Assembly (NCBI GenBank): GCA_039545355.1
Contig: BCJJ01000004.1
Location: 310,001-374,000 of the forward strand
Direction of reading: 5' to 3'
DNA from: Trichosporon coremiiforme
Lineage: Eukaryota > Basidiomycota > Tremellomycetes > Trichosporonales > Trichosporonaceae
Length of the DNA stretch: 64,000 bases
Below are positions 1-9,782 of the stretch, piece after piece. The position numbers were made by a program, and so were the translations under genes. The first letter of the stretch is position 1. Every line of letters begins with the position of its first letter. The notes beneath the pieces are model-generated. The model made no database searches. It was given only the letters and a program-made list of their open reading frames with translations, and was not told the origin of the DNA.

Positions 1-810
1 GACCCCGCCTCGCAGAAACCCTCCCGCGCGCCGAGCCCCATCCGCGACAACTGGGACAAGGGGGACTTCCTCCTGGTTTCGAGTGACGAGAGGGAATTCC
101 GCGTCGACAGCGACGTGCTCTTCTGGGCAAGGTGGGTGGTTTCTCTGCCTTTTCTCCCCTTTCGCTTCGCACATACCGGCGTGAAAGCTAACCCCAGCTC
201 CGTATTCCGGGACGCCGGCTCTGGGCCGGTCAACTCACCGCGAGAGATCCGCTTCTGCGACCCCGACTTCGAGCACGCCGGCGTGCTCTGCTCCTTCCTT
301 CGTCTCTGTGTGCGTGGGACATTCGTTGCAGGCTCCTTCAACTGGAACGATTGCGAGGCCGGGGTGGCGCTCATCGCCTTCCTGCGCAAGTACGACTGCA
401 CGCGGCCGCTGCGTGTCCTGAAGCTGTGCATCTCCGAGGCGCTGTTCGAGCGCCGGCTTTATCCGCTGCACGCCTTCGTGCTCGGTGCGAACATGGACGA
501 TGTGTCGCTTTGCAGCACTGCGTTCCGAGAACGCGCGCAGTTCGTCCCGCCCACGCAGCTGGATGACGGACTCGCGCTAGTGCTCTCTCCCGCTCAGGCG
601 TTAATGGATGGAGCATGGCCGTACCCCATATGGCAGCACACGCCTCTGCCGTACCTCTACGCCGCGACGAAGGCAGCTAACGTATTCGAGAAAGAGCCAC
701 AGGTGCCGTACCACGGCATCACGAGGAGCGGGACGCCTATCTTCAGGAAGAAGGACCTCGCGGACGAGTTTGAGAAGGCGATCCGGAAAGTGAAAGCGAC
801 AGGGGTGTGA
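1..810 (+). CDS. BTB/POZ-like family protein, copy 1 (5' end cut by window)
   Basis: Exons 1..131 and 198..810; the 66-nt intron has GT..AG ends and a CTAAC branch point. The start lies left of the window. The first exon carries the family core GDFLLVSSDE...FRVDSDVLFWA and the second continues SVFRD, IRFCDPDFEHAG and a KYDCTRPLRVLKL helix. That layout matches the other four copies in this cluster and resembles a degenerate BTB/POZ fold, a protein-interaction module often used for dimerisation or as a cullin-3 adaptor. No second domain is visible before the TGA stop. The intron falls at the same codon (an AG|N serine) as in the paralogues. Partners and role are unknown; the BTB assignment rests on motif pattern only. 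The frame stays open after the stop, described separately. Confidence 0.75.
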   Translation, partial: DPASQKPSRAPSPIRDNWDKGDFLLVSSDEREFRVDSDVLFWARWVVSLPFLPFRFAHTGVKANPSSVFRDAGSGPVNSPREIRFCDPDFEHAGVLCSFLRLCVRGTFVAGSFNWNDCEAGVALIAFLRKYDCTRPLRVLKLCISEALFERRLYPLHAFVLGANMDDVSLCSTAFRERAQFVPPTQLDDGLALVLSPAQALMDGAWPYPIWQHTPLPYLYAATKAANVFEKEPQVPYHGITRSGTPIFRKKDLADEFEKAIRKVKATGV

Positions 811-1092
811 CGCCATCGAGCGACGCAATGGTGCCCAACTGCGTCGCTAGCATCACATCACGACAACAACCCAGACACTGATACGCTCTCCGAACGGCTT
901 CCCGATAATGACTCCGACACGCTCCCTCACGATGACTCCGACACGCTCATGCCATCCGAGATGGCCGGTCTGTATCAGACACAAGTCCATGGACGCCCTT
1001 CTCAAAGCAGGCGGCGCGACGTGCTCATCGCCTGCCTAGTGGTGGCTCTGGCGTATGCGTACCGCGCCTCTCGACATTCGAACCCCGGCTGA
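811..1092 (+). other. Open in-frame extension after the TGA stop of BTB-like copy 1
   Basis: Directly after the TGA at 808-810 the same frame stays open for 93 codons to a second TGA at 1090-1092. The predicted segment is Asp/Ser/Thr-rich, contains two near-identical SDTLP-type repeats (DNA repeat at about 909-948), then a basic RRRD followed by a 16-17 residue hydrophobic stretch (VLIACLVVALAYAY) and a short basic tail, as in a tail-anchored membrane protein. It could be a readthrough extension, the remains of a longer ancestral protein cut by a nonsense change, or chance. No convincing intron that removes the stop while keeping this frame was found. Confidence 0.4.
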
Positions 1093-1366
1093 CTTCTTCA
1101 TGGACGACTCTTAGCGCAAATTCGTCGCGCGTCCTGCATTTAACACCTCAATCCCCGCGAGGCCTCGGCAACATGATTAGCGGGCTCCGTCTCCGCGGAG
1201 ACATTTGTCCAAGTCGATCCTCCGCGCGGCGCGGCGACGCTAAACGTCTCAGCGGGTATGCCACACGTGTGCGATGCGCATGACGAATGCCAGGCTGTTC
1301 GAGCTGGCGAAGACGCATGCCTAGCCATTCCTTACGCTTCAACGCATCTGCTGTCACAAGTGCACA

Positions 1367-2380
1367 CTACCTGCACCTCGCTTTGCCCGCCCCTTTGCCA
1401 TCTGCGGCTGGCTTCTTGGCGGCCTTGATAGCCGCCTCGTACTCGGCCGCTATGTCAACCGTAGTGACGCCAACTAAGGAGTGGACGAGCTCTCCGCTAC
1501 TGCTCCTAGCACGCGGGGCCTCGATAACAAGCTGGGTCCGCCGTCTCTTCAGGGGCTGGAGATTTCCGCCCGCAGCCGATGAGCCTCCCGACTGCTGCCC
1601 TGCGTCTTGCTCGCGTGCGGCATCGATAGCCACCGTCTGAGCCCACTTCTTCCCCCACGCCTTATTCGCTGCCCAGAGGTAGTCTGCGGGGATGTAGGTT
1701 GAGAGCTCGGATGGCCAGGCACTATCTCGGCCGTACGCGAGCGTGAGGTTGAGGAGAGCTGCGGCCATGTGACCACTTGTCACTCCAGGAATATCGGTGC
1801 GACGACAGCAAGCGGGCTTGAAGCTGTTGACGTTTCGGAACGCGGCGATCGATAGTTCCACGTCGTCCATGGCCGTAGCCAACATGAAGACATGGAACGG
1901 CGCCATCTCCTTGCCCTGGTGCTTTCCCCGCACGTAGCGCTTGAAGAATGATAACGTGAACTCGCGCTCGTACTTCTTCATGAACGACACGGTGCGACAC
2001 AGCGCCTCGCAGTCATTGAACTTATCGTCCCACGTCGCCAGTTCGCCCTTCATCATGAAGTGGAGGAAACGCTCCAACACATCCGAGGCATCGATCACGG
2101 GGTCGGTGAAGCAGATCTCGCGCTTGAAGCCGTCAGTCGCAGCGGGTTTGGCGGCGCATGCCTCGATGGCATCGTTCAGCACCGAGCTGCCTCGTCAGTA
2201 TGAGTCGGCGTCGGTGACGTACCTGACCCAGCAAAGCGCCGCACCCCGCACACGGAATCGCCACCCGTCGCTGGACACGAGTGCGAAGCCGCCTTCGGTC
2301 CAGTCGGGGCTGTCCTTGATGCTCTCTGCAGGACTGGAGTCGCTCCGAGGTGCGGAGGAGGACAAGGGAACGTCGGGCAT
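1367..2380 (-). CDS. BTB/POZ-like family protein, copy 2
   Basis: Exons 2223..2380 and 1367..2186, with a very short 36-nt intron (gtacgt...ctgacgaggcag). Start chosen at 2380 because MPDVPL aligns with the MPDTKK start of copy 4, and the longer upstream ATG has no family similarity. About 325 residues. The N-terminal core FALVSSDGWRFRVRGAALCWVR crosses the intron into SSVLNDAI; then come CFTDPVIDASDVLERFLHFM, KKYEREFTLSFFKRY, FMLATAMDDVELS and a C-terminal PADYLWAANKAWGKKW motif shared with copy 4. The last 90 residues are basic and disordered with RRRR-type clusters that could act as a nuclear signal. Function unknown; convergent with copy 1. Confidence 0.75.
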
Positions 2381-2795
2381 CGTCAGTGAGGGGTGTGTGG
2401 GTGATGAGTGAGTGTCAAGATCATCAGAGATGATAGACCATCTTGCTGTTGCAATGCCCACGACCGCGCCCTCCTCTTGAGGGCTGCCAAAGGGACGACG
2501 GGGCGTGAGTGCAAGGTACTGTGTGCATCCATTAGATCTCGTAGTCGCGCACTCGGCGGTGTGGAGGTGCGCGGAAAGCTCCCTATCGTTTGGCTACGCA
2601 CACGATGAATTTACCTCTCGAACGGCGTCTCAAGTGTGCGAGGCGAGCGGTGTGCTGGAGTAGCTTAACGCCGTTGTCCTATGAGGCTTGCACTAGCTAT
2701 ACGGTACATAAAGTTGCATCCGAGAGGACGACGCTGGGACGCTGCATCTCAGTACCATATGTATACTCTTCAGGACAGCTATGTATCTTCATTCT
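2381..2795. other. Intergenic: upstream region of BTB-like copy 2
   Basis: 415 bases between the start of copy 2 and the 3' end of the decayed copy 3, both on the minus strand. It should hold the promoter of copy 2. I see no further gene, tRNA or repeat. Confidence 0.5.
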
Positions 2796-3604
2796 TCACG
2801 TCCCGGAAAGCGATACTACGTATTCGCGTACCACATCGACGACATAGCCCGAATCAACCGTTTCACCGAAGTCCGCCGATCCATGTTTATCGAACGCAAC
2901 GGAGGTCCTCTCAGACTGATCATCATAGTGGTACACCTTGCTGCAGCCCTTGGACCATGCCCTGCTGGCCGCCCGTCGATACTCGGCGGGGAAGCGAGTC
3001 CACAGGCTGAACGGCCACGCGGCATCCTCTCCTCCGCGAGGGGTCAGGCTCAAAACTGCTCCCAATAATATATGATTATGAATGCCATGAATACCACGGC
3101 TCTTGGCACAGTTGTTGTCAAGGGATGGAAGGTAGCGGTTCTCGAATGCCAGGATGGACAACTCAATGTGGTCCATGGCGGCAGCGACCATGAAGATGTA
3201 CAGCGGCGCGATTGAGCGCAACAACAGCATGTTGGTGGCCACAATTGTAGAATGGCCAACAGCGGCTCGCATTCGTACTTGCGGATAAAGGCGACAACGT
3301 GACACATGGTATCAGTGCTTGCGAAGTCATTGGTCCACTTCCTACACTTCCCGCTCGTGACTAGCTCTAGGAAGATAGGAAGTACGGCTGACGTCTCGAT
3401 GACGAGGTCCGTGAATCGGAGCTGTCGCTCGGACATCCGCTTACCGGCGGGGACGACGGAGCACAGTTCGATGGCGTCACTGAGCACCCGGCTGCTGTCA
3501 GATTGAAGCAAATGCAAGGGAGGGAGCACACACCTAACCCAGGACAGTGTGGTCTGTCGCTTTTGGAAGCGCCAAGACCAGTGCAAAGTCATGCTCGTTC
3601 CGGT
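2796..3604 (-). pseudogene. Decayed BTB/POZ-like family copy 3
   Basis: Similarity to copies 2 and 4 is spread over two frames. The upper part (from about 3604) shows a degraded first exon (DFALV, then TLSWVR in another frame), a recognisable 42-nt intron at 3492..3533, then SRVLSDAIEL, LRFTDLVIETSAV and IRKYECEPLLAILQL. Near 3240 the frame must shift by one base to pick up LLLRSIAPLYIFMVAAAMDHIELS, and that frame then runs to the stop at 2796. Two independent frame breaks, one in each exon, argue for a pseudogene rather than one sequencing error. The C-terminal half is still fairly intact, so the decay looks recent. It lies in the same orientation as copy 2. Confidence 0.7.
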
Positions 3605-3824
3605 GGCCCAGGATAGCGACGAGGTAAGCCGCGGGAAGAGAGGATGACAGGACACGGCTAATAAGGGCGCTATCGTTCCACGCTAGCTGTTCTTCCTGAT
3701 CTTAGATCTACCTGCGATGACGCTAACTGTCTACGCTCGCGAGCTCTTAAGCACGCCTTCCACGCCTGCAGATCTGATATCAACAACATCTCCCTTTTTG
3801 AGCAACGCCCGACGTCTTCCTCGA

Positions 3825-4746
3825 ATGCCGGACACAAAGAAAGACGCAGAAGCAAAGCCAACCGTCAAGGATAGCCCGCTCTGGAAACGCGGCGACTTCG
3901 CTCTCGTCTCGAGCGACGGCCACCGCTACCGCGTCGATTCCACTGTTCTGTGCTGGGCGAGGTGAGTCTGGTGTCTTCTTCCTCCCGCTGCTCCCGCTGA
4001 TACGCAGTGCCGTGATGCAGGACACGATCCAATCTTGCTCTGGCACGACGAAGGAGGTCATGCTACCGGATCCGAAGATCGAGCGCGCCACTGTGATCGA
4101 GCTCTTCCTCGAACTTAGCGCTGAGGGAAAGCTCCTGCAGTGGAAAAATCATTTCAAAATGTGCGAGGCCCTGTGTGACACTGTGGCCTTCATGCGCAAG
4201 TACGACTGCGAGCGCCCACTGCAGATCCTGCGCATGCACGTGCTGAACCGATTGCTGCTGAAGCAGTTTGCGCCGCTGTACGTCTTCATGGTCGCTGCGG
4301 TGATGGACGACATCGAACTCTCCGTCTTCGCATTCCGGCACCGGTACGATGCAAGCGACATAATGCCGGCTGGCACCGTCATTCTACCTGAGATGAGCGG
4401 AGGTGCGCGGCCACTCGACCTCGTCAGCCTCAACGCTCGTGGAGGCTTGGATTCCGATAGCACTTGGCCGTACCAGCTGTGGGCCATGGTGTCCGCCGAC
4501 TTCCTCTGGGCCGCGTCCCGGGCGTGGAACAAAGCATGGATGTCGCAAACTGTGGTCAACACGAGGAATCATCATCATCAACCGTGCTCACATGGGTACG
4601 GCGCTTACAAGTGCTCGGGTTGCGTTGCCAAGGATAAGTCGGAGGGGAAGTACGACATCGATGTCGACATTGCCGTGGAGTATGAAAAGGCCATTGGCGA
4701 AGTCAAGAAGGTCCAAGGGACCAAACAGACCAGTCAAGCCGCGTGA
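3825..4746 (+). CDS. BTB/POZ-like family protein, copy 4
   Basis: Exons 3825..3961 and 4008..4746 (46-nt intron, branch CTGAT), giving 291 residues. This is the cleanest member: MPDTKKDAEAK, then RGDFALVSSDGHRYRVDSTVLCWAR, intron, SAVMQDTIQSC, LPDPKIERATVIELFLEL, MRKYDCERPLQILRMHV, LYVFMVAAVMDDIELSVFAFRHRY, and a C-terminal SADFLWAASRAWNKAW segment. The tail holds a short HHHH run and a CSGC pair. Strand-helix order up to the FLEL segment fits a BTB/POZ fold; the later tryptophan-rich motif is family-specific. No enzymatic motif. I infer a protein-interaction role only. Confidence 0.8.
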
Positions 4747-5099
4747 GCCCGATGACAGATTGCGAGAGTCTTCTGTAAGGCTATTGAGATTGATGCAACT
4801 AGTGCTTGTCGAGGATGTGCGAAGACCTGATCTGTCGAGACTCACTGCCCTGTAGAGTGAGAAACATTGTCGCGAAGTTGCAACGCGACATGAGGTAGAC
4901 GTCAGTGTAGTGAGACGTGCGTAGATGTGTGAGACGCTATCGGTCAGTTGGCTGGGTATGGATGCCGCCCAGCTCCCGGTGAGTGATCTGTTAACCCTGC
5001 GTGAGATATAGACTGATATAGGAAAGTGAAACTGCGATAACACCCAAGGCTTACCCCTGCGGGGATCGCCGTTATCAGGTCACTTCTTGAACGCCGATA
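4747..5099. other. Intergenic between BTB-like copies 4 and 5
   Basis: 353 bases. Nothing that looks like a gene or structured repeat; it presumably carries the 3' end of copy 4 and the promoter of copy 5. Confidence 0.5.
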
Positions 5100-6102
5100 G
5101 TGGCTCCGAGTTACAACAACGCAGGCATGCATGTGACCCACGAAGGCATGGTATGGTTGCTCCACCAGGTGCGCGGGTCCAAGTTCATCGTGTCATGCTG
5201 CGACTGCTACTCCATTTCTCTAGAGACTTCCCAGCATGCCGAGGACGACCTGGGAGATCTGAACAGCAAGTTGGAAATGAGCCTGAAAAAGCTCGAGGAG
5301 TTGCTGCCCGCGGACGGTGACTTCACCCTAGTGTCCACGGGGTCTGTTTCGGCGTCGACACGCACGCACTGTGCTGGTCAAGGTAGTCAGCCTAAGTCCC
5401 AAGTCTCCTTGTTCACTGTCCATACTCATCGCAGGAAGCTCGGGAAAGCTGACGTCCCCAGCGGAGTGTTCAGGTCTGCGTCCGAAGCATGCAGCGACGA
5501 CCGGAAGCGGATCGAGTTCACGGACATCGCCATCGAGCGCGCCCCAGTGGTGCGCGTGTACCGCGGTCTGCTGCGGCATATGACCCTGCCGGTCGTGAAC
5601 AAGTTTGAGCAGTGCGTCATCGTGTGCGACACGATCGCCTTCCTGCAGAAGTACGAGTGCGAGGGGCTCCTCCAGCTGGTCAAGACGGAATGCACGAATC
5701 AACTCCCCCTGCACACCATGCCGCCGCTGTATGCCCTGCTCGTTGGCGCGGCCATGGACGACGTCGAGCTCTGCGTCGCAGCGCTCAGGCATCGGTACGA
5801 CGTTGGGGAAGTGCCAAAGGGCGAGGCGCGGTTCATTGACTCGCACATCCTCTCCTTGGTCGCCCTAAGCACAGGCTCGCGGCGCCCCTTGGCCGCTGGA
5901 AGTGTATGAGCGACTGCCCCTTCTTTACGCATGGGCTGTGACTTCGACATGGGCCCAGTGGTGGGGCACACTGTATGCCAAAAACTGGGCTCCGAACTCT
6001 CATCATGGCAGGACCTCTGTGCTGGACTACGACGTCGTCGAGGAGTTCGAGCGATACATCAAGCGGGCAAAGGGGGCTGCTGCCTACCGGGCTGTCAAGT
6101 AG
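5100..6102 (+). pseudogene. BTB/POZ-like family copy 5 with two apparent frameshifts
   Basis: A frame opens at 5100 (MAPSYNN; not similar to the other N-termini) and reaches DGDFTLVST, but the rest of exon 1 (FGVDTHALCWS) is in another frame, so a shift is needed near 5340. The conserved intron can be placed at 5383..5461, followed by SGVFRS, IEFTDIAIERAPVV, LQKYECEGLLQL and LYALLVGAAMDDVELCVAALRHRY. A second shift near 5885 is needed to reach WPLEVYERLPLLYAWAVTS and the stop at 6102. Each break interrupts a motif conserved in copies 1, 2 and 4. Either the gene is decaying, or it has small unusual introns, or the assembly has indels. If the 5100 frame is used as is, the product ends at 5909 without the C-terminal motif. 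Confidence 0.6.
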
Positions 6103-6226
6103 GCTCCGACATTCTTCTCTCGTGAGCAACGTATGCATAGCATTTATTATTCCCAAACTTCAAAAACGGCACTTATTCACTTCTGAACGTTCTCACAAGC
6201 CACCCGAATTCTTCTTGGGTCCCCGC

Positions 6227-7978
6227 CTAGCTGTCAAGGTTGCACTTGTCCGGGCGCAGCGCGCACCACTCGGGCTGCAGGGGCCTGGCAGCAATACCGC
6301 GCTCGACCATGCGGTACCTGATATCGTTCATGGCGTGCACATAGTCCGGGGCGAGTTTGCTGCCTCCGTTCCAGAACACCTCGGCGACGGCCGCAGCGCG
6401 GGGCCACAGCTGCGAGTCGACGTTGGTCTCGTCCGTCTGCTCGCACCACAGGCTCGCCTGCCCGCCCATGACCTGGGAGTGCTGCTCGGGCGTCGTGCCG
6501 TTGAACGGGTCGAAGGAGAGGATCTTCATCCATGTCTTGAAGGGGTCGCACCAGCTGTTGCCCACGCCGGCCGCGCCGGGCAGGTCGGGCTTGGCGGGGA
6601 TCCAGCCGCCCTGGCCGCCTGTGATGGTTAGCTCGAGTGCGATTGAGAACCTTGGCGGGAACTCACAGTCAAGGTAGAAGAACTCGTTTGCGCCGTGGAT
6701 GAGCTTGAAGCCCTTGTCGACCACGGCCTTGACGTTCTTCGCATCAATCCAGACAGTCACGAGCGTGTCGTTGCCGAGGCCCTGGTCGCCGTGCGTGAGC
6801 ACCATCTCCTCCCACACGACGGGGGTCTTGCCCTTGTTGCGCAGCGTCTGGTGCGTCTGCACCGTGAACTCCTTCAGGAGCTCGTTGAGCGTCGCGTTCT
6901 TCGCCTTCATGGCTTCCTGGGTCGGGCCGTCGTTCAGCATGCAGTTCTCGTTCAGCTCGTCGCCGCCCGAACCGAAGTACTGCGAGGCGGACAGGTCGCT
7001 CGCGGCGTCGAACAGACCCTGCGTGAACTTGATCACGTCGGGGCTGCCGAAACGCAGCTGGCCAGCGGGAGGCTCGTTCGCGAGGCCTGCGGGAGGATTG
7101 CTGCCCGGAGCGTTCCAGCCCTTGCCCTCAAAGCAGGCGATGAGATCGGGACGGGCGTGCGCAATGATGCTGGTGTGGCCCGGAGTGTCGATCTCGAGGA
7201 GCACGTCGATACCGCGCTTCGCGCCGTAGCTGACGACCTCGCGCACGTCGTCCTCGGTGTAGACCGCCCAGCGGTCGTAGGCGCCCTTCTGGGCGAGGTC
7301 CTCGAATCCAGCAACGGAGAGGGGCCACGCCTGGGCGTCGGTGATGTGCCACTGGAACACGGACAGCTTGGTCTGCTGCATCGCGTCCAGGGTGCGCTTC
7401 AAGGTGTCGACGCTGAAGAAGTTGCGGCTCGTGTCGAGCAGCACAGCACGCCAGGGGAAGAGCGGCTTGTCGTCGATCTCGTACGGGGCGAAAGGGGCGT
7501 ACACGTTGCGGTCGTGACGGTAGAAGAGCGTCTCGAACGTCGCGAGGGCACGGAGGAGACCGAGCGAGCTCGAAGACGATGCCGAGCCCTTCTTACCGTT
7601 CAGCGAGAGCTTGTATGCCTCGAGCGCCGTGCGATCCTCGGCCTTGCGGTGCGAGAGCTCCTCGATCGAAGTGGCATCGCCGTCGAGGTTGAGGTGCAGC
7701 TTGTGAAGTGTCGAGTCGCACCTGTGGCCGTGGGGGAAGAACTCCGCGCCGCGAGTAGGGGAGAGGTAGCGGTGCTTCAGACGCCTGAGGCGCTCAGTCG
7801 CACGCTCAGCGGCCTCACACAGGTCCTGCGGGGCACCCTCCGGAGTGACGATGCAGAAGTCGTCGCTGAGGCAGAGGGTCGAGTCACCCGTCTGGGCGTT
7901 GGCAGGGGTGGGCCAGGCGGTCAGCTTAGCTGTCGCCGAGCTAGCAAGGATGAGCCCGAGGAGGGGTTTGACGAGCAT
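6227..7978 (-). CDS. Secreted beta-N-acetylhexosaminidase (GH20)
   Basis: Exons 6667..7978 and 6227..6618, about 567 residues. The 48-nt intron (gtgagt...gctaaccatcacag) is in frame and would otherwise insert 16 residues; removing it restores the family motif YLDCGQGGW. The N-terminus MLVKPLLGLILASSATA is a signal peptide. GH20 landmarks: RAVLLDTSRNF near residue 177, QWHITDAQAWP near 210, IDTPGHT near 265, the catalytic Asp-Glu pair in GSGGDELN near 340, and VWIDAKN, GGQASLWCEQTDETN towards the end. These enzymes remove terminal beta-GlcNAc or GalNAc from chitin oligomers and glycans, at the cell surface or in the medium, in chitin turnover and nutrient scavenging. Convergent with BTB-like copy 5; 1.8 kb of free sequence lies upstream. 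Confidence 0.93.
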   Translation of the reverse strand: MLVKPLLGLILASSATAKLTAWPTPANAQTGDSTLCLSDDFCIVTPEGAPQDLCEAAERATERLRRLKHRYLSPTRGAEFFPHGHRCDSTLHKLHLNLDGDATSIEELSHRKAEDRTALEAYKLSLNGKKGSASSSSSLGLLRALATFETLFYRHDRNVYAPFAPYEIDDKPLFPWRAVLLDTSRNFFSVDTLKRTLDAMQQTKLSVFQWHITDAQAWPLSVAGFEDLAQKGAYDRWAVYTEDDVREVVSYGAKRGIDVLLEIDTPGHTSIIAHARPDLIACFEGKGWNAPGSNPPAGLANEPPAGQLRFGSPDVIKFTQGLFDAASDLSASQYFGSGGDELNENCMLNDGPTQEAMKAKNATLNELLKEFTVQTHQTLRNKGKTPVVWEEMVLTHGDQGLGNDTLVTVWIDAKNVKAVVDKGFKLIHGANEFFYLDCEFPPRFSIALELTITGGQGGWIPAKPDLPGAAGVGNSWCDPFKTWMKILSFDPFNGTTPEQHSQVMGGQASLWCEQTDETNVDSQLWPRAAAVAEVFWNGGSKLAPDYVHAMNDIRYRMVERGIAARPLQPEWCALRPDKCNLDS

Positions 7979-9782
7979 GATTGTAGTGTGCTGGGAAGAA
8001 AGAGTGAAAGACCAGAATTGCGACGCATTTATAGGGCGCAGAGAAGGCGGACTGGATTGTTTACTACGGCGCTAGTGATCAGCTGGGCGGTATCGGGCGG
8101 TTCGCATGCGGCCCGCAGATGGATCTGGTATCATCAGCAGGCGATGGCCGATGATACGGCCGATCTGAGGGGAAGAGCAAAGGGAGCACGTATCGCACCC
8201 GCGGCATGCTTCACACTACTTCGAGAAGCCGGCATATCCGGTATCTCCATCCTGCTGCCCCACGTTCTTGGAGAGGATGATTCATGAAGATGAGGCGTAA
8301 AGAGTTCGGCGTCTGCTCGGAGGCCGGGGGGACCGGGGGGCGCGCTAGCGCAGGGCTCCGCCCGGTCCGTTGGGCGTGACCATCGAGCGGGGGACCAACG
8401 AGGTCACGAGGTGCACGACAGTGGAGCTCTCGCGATGGAGGGGCCCGCTGCACCGCGCGGGGAGCCGTGGGTTGGGAGCAGTGCAGAGGGTGTCGAGACC
8501 TTTGTTTTGACGGCTATGGAAGGGTAGAGGGTGACTCGTGTGATCCCGACGGAGGACCAGGGCGAGGTAACGTATAGTTTAAACTTATCACAAAGAGGAT
8601 ATGCAGGGTCGAGACGAGGATCTGCCGCGAGAAGATGAGGTAATTGCGGATCGAGAGAGGGGCGGGTGAGTGGGCGTGAGAGGGCATGTGGGCCCAAAGT
8701 CAGGCGCCAACTGCGAGGGAGCAAGTCGCCGATCAAGGCAAACATCGGTCAATTCGTACGTTCCTCTGGGAGAAACAAGGCGTCGCACCCTGGACGTTTG
8801 AGGCTTGATAGCCAGTGAACACATTGCTTTCTTGCGCAGAGGTTTCACTTCGGCTCAAGCGCCGTCGGGGCAAGCGCCGCTTCTCCATCCCAAAGATGCG
8901 TAACGAGAACATATCATGCTTCAGAAGGCTGGGAGAGGGAGGCACGGAGCTTGAAGGTCATGAAATTCTCAGATGCCCATCGCGAGAAACGCCGCTTTTC
9001 AGACGGTCGGCTTATCAGTGATGTCTGCCGTGGAACATGTCGAACATGAGCACCTCGGGTAACATGTTCTCGGGTTCCTCCGTTGCGATTCTGTGCTGCC
9101 CGAAGGCATCCAACTTCTAACAATTGTGGGGAGTGGCGTTTCGAGTGCGGCGCCGACTTATCCGGGTTGCGAACGACAGTTGCTCAATCAGCCGAGGAAG
9201 ACTGACGTTTGACAGGAGAGCTCGAGGGGGTCCCCACAGACCGTCCGCTCACACTTGCTCTTACCCAGACCTTTGTGTGTGCGGTCTATCTCGCAAGACT
9301 GCGCATGTCCCGTCTTCCAGCTTCCGATGAGTCGTGGTGCGCAAAGGTGCTGATGTGCGGCAGCGGGCAGGCGACTCGATGTGCCATCGAGGACCCTGGC
9401 GAATCCTCGTTGTCTGTCCGAACTGCGGGGCTCGCTCCCCAACCAAGCGGGGCGCCGCCCCGGAACGCGGACCGACCGGGACTTGTGACATGAGGCCGTG
9501 GAGGAATGACTGTCAAGTAGGGTGGTGCCGATTGCTGCCGAAGGCGAGGCGCTCGTGCGTCCCGCCGCAGCCTGCGGAAGGAGGTCAGTAATCGCCAACT
9601 TCGCACTCGGCAAGAACAGCTAACAACATGAGATGCACGGAAAGACAGAATGCTACATCGCGAAGGAAAATCTATGGTATGCGGTACATGTTGTACGCAG
9701 TTGGGAGGAGGGTTGTCGTATTAATGGACAGGAAGGGTCTAGGGGGTGGGTTGAGCGACGCTGTCGAACTCAATGGGTGAGA
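7979..9782. other. Intergenic: upstream of the hexosaminidase, downstream of phospholipase B
   Basis: About 1.8 kb without a convincing gene; the short frames here have no recognisable motif. It holds the hexosaminidase promoter. An 8-bp inverted repeat GTATCATC...GATGATAC with a 14-nt spacer lies at 8128-8157, about 150-180 bp before the start codon. Confidence 0.5.
8128..8157. promoter_or_regulatory. Inverted repeat in the hexosaminidase promoter
   Basis: GTATCATC at 8128-8135 and its exact complement GATGATAC at 8150-8157, separated by 14 nt and located 150-180 bp upstream of the hexosaminidase start. The arms contain GATA cores, so a dimeric or GATA-type factor is conceivable, but TGATAC is not the usual HGATAR consensus. 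Speculative. Confidence 0.25.

Noticed and set aside
805..850. Intron removing the stop of BTB-like copy 1 (GTGTGA...CTAG)
   Set aside because: No CTRAC branch point, and the 46-nt length would move translation out of the frame that contains the tail-anchor-like segment.
6695..8287. 530-codon plus-strand frame opposite the hexosaminidase
   Set aside because: Antisense shadow of a GC-rich gene; leucine/valine/arginine-rich pseudo-protein with no motif, while the minus strand encodes a complete GH20 enzyme.
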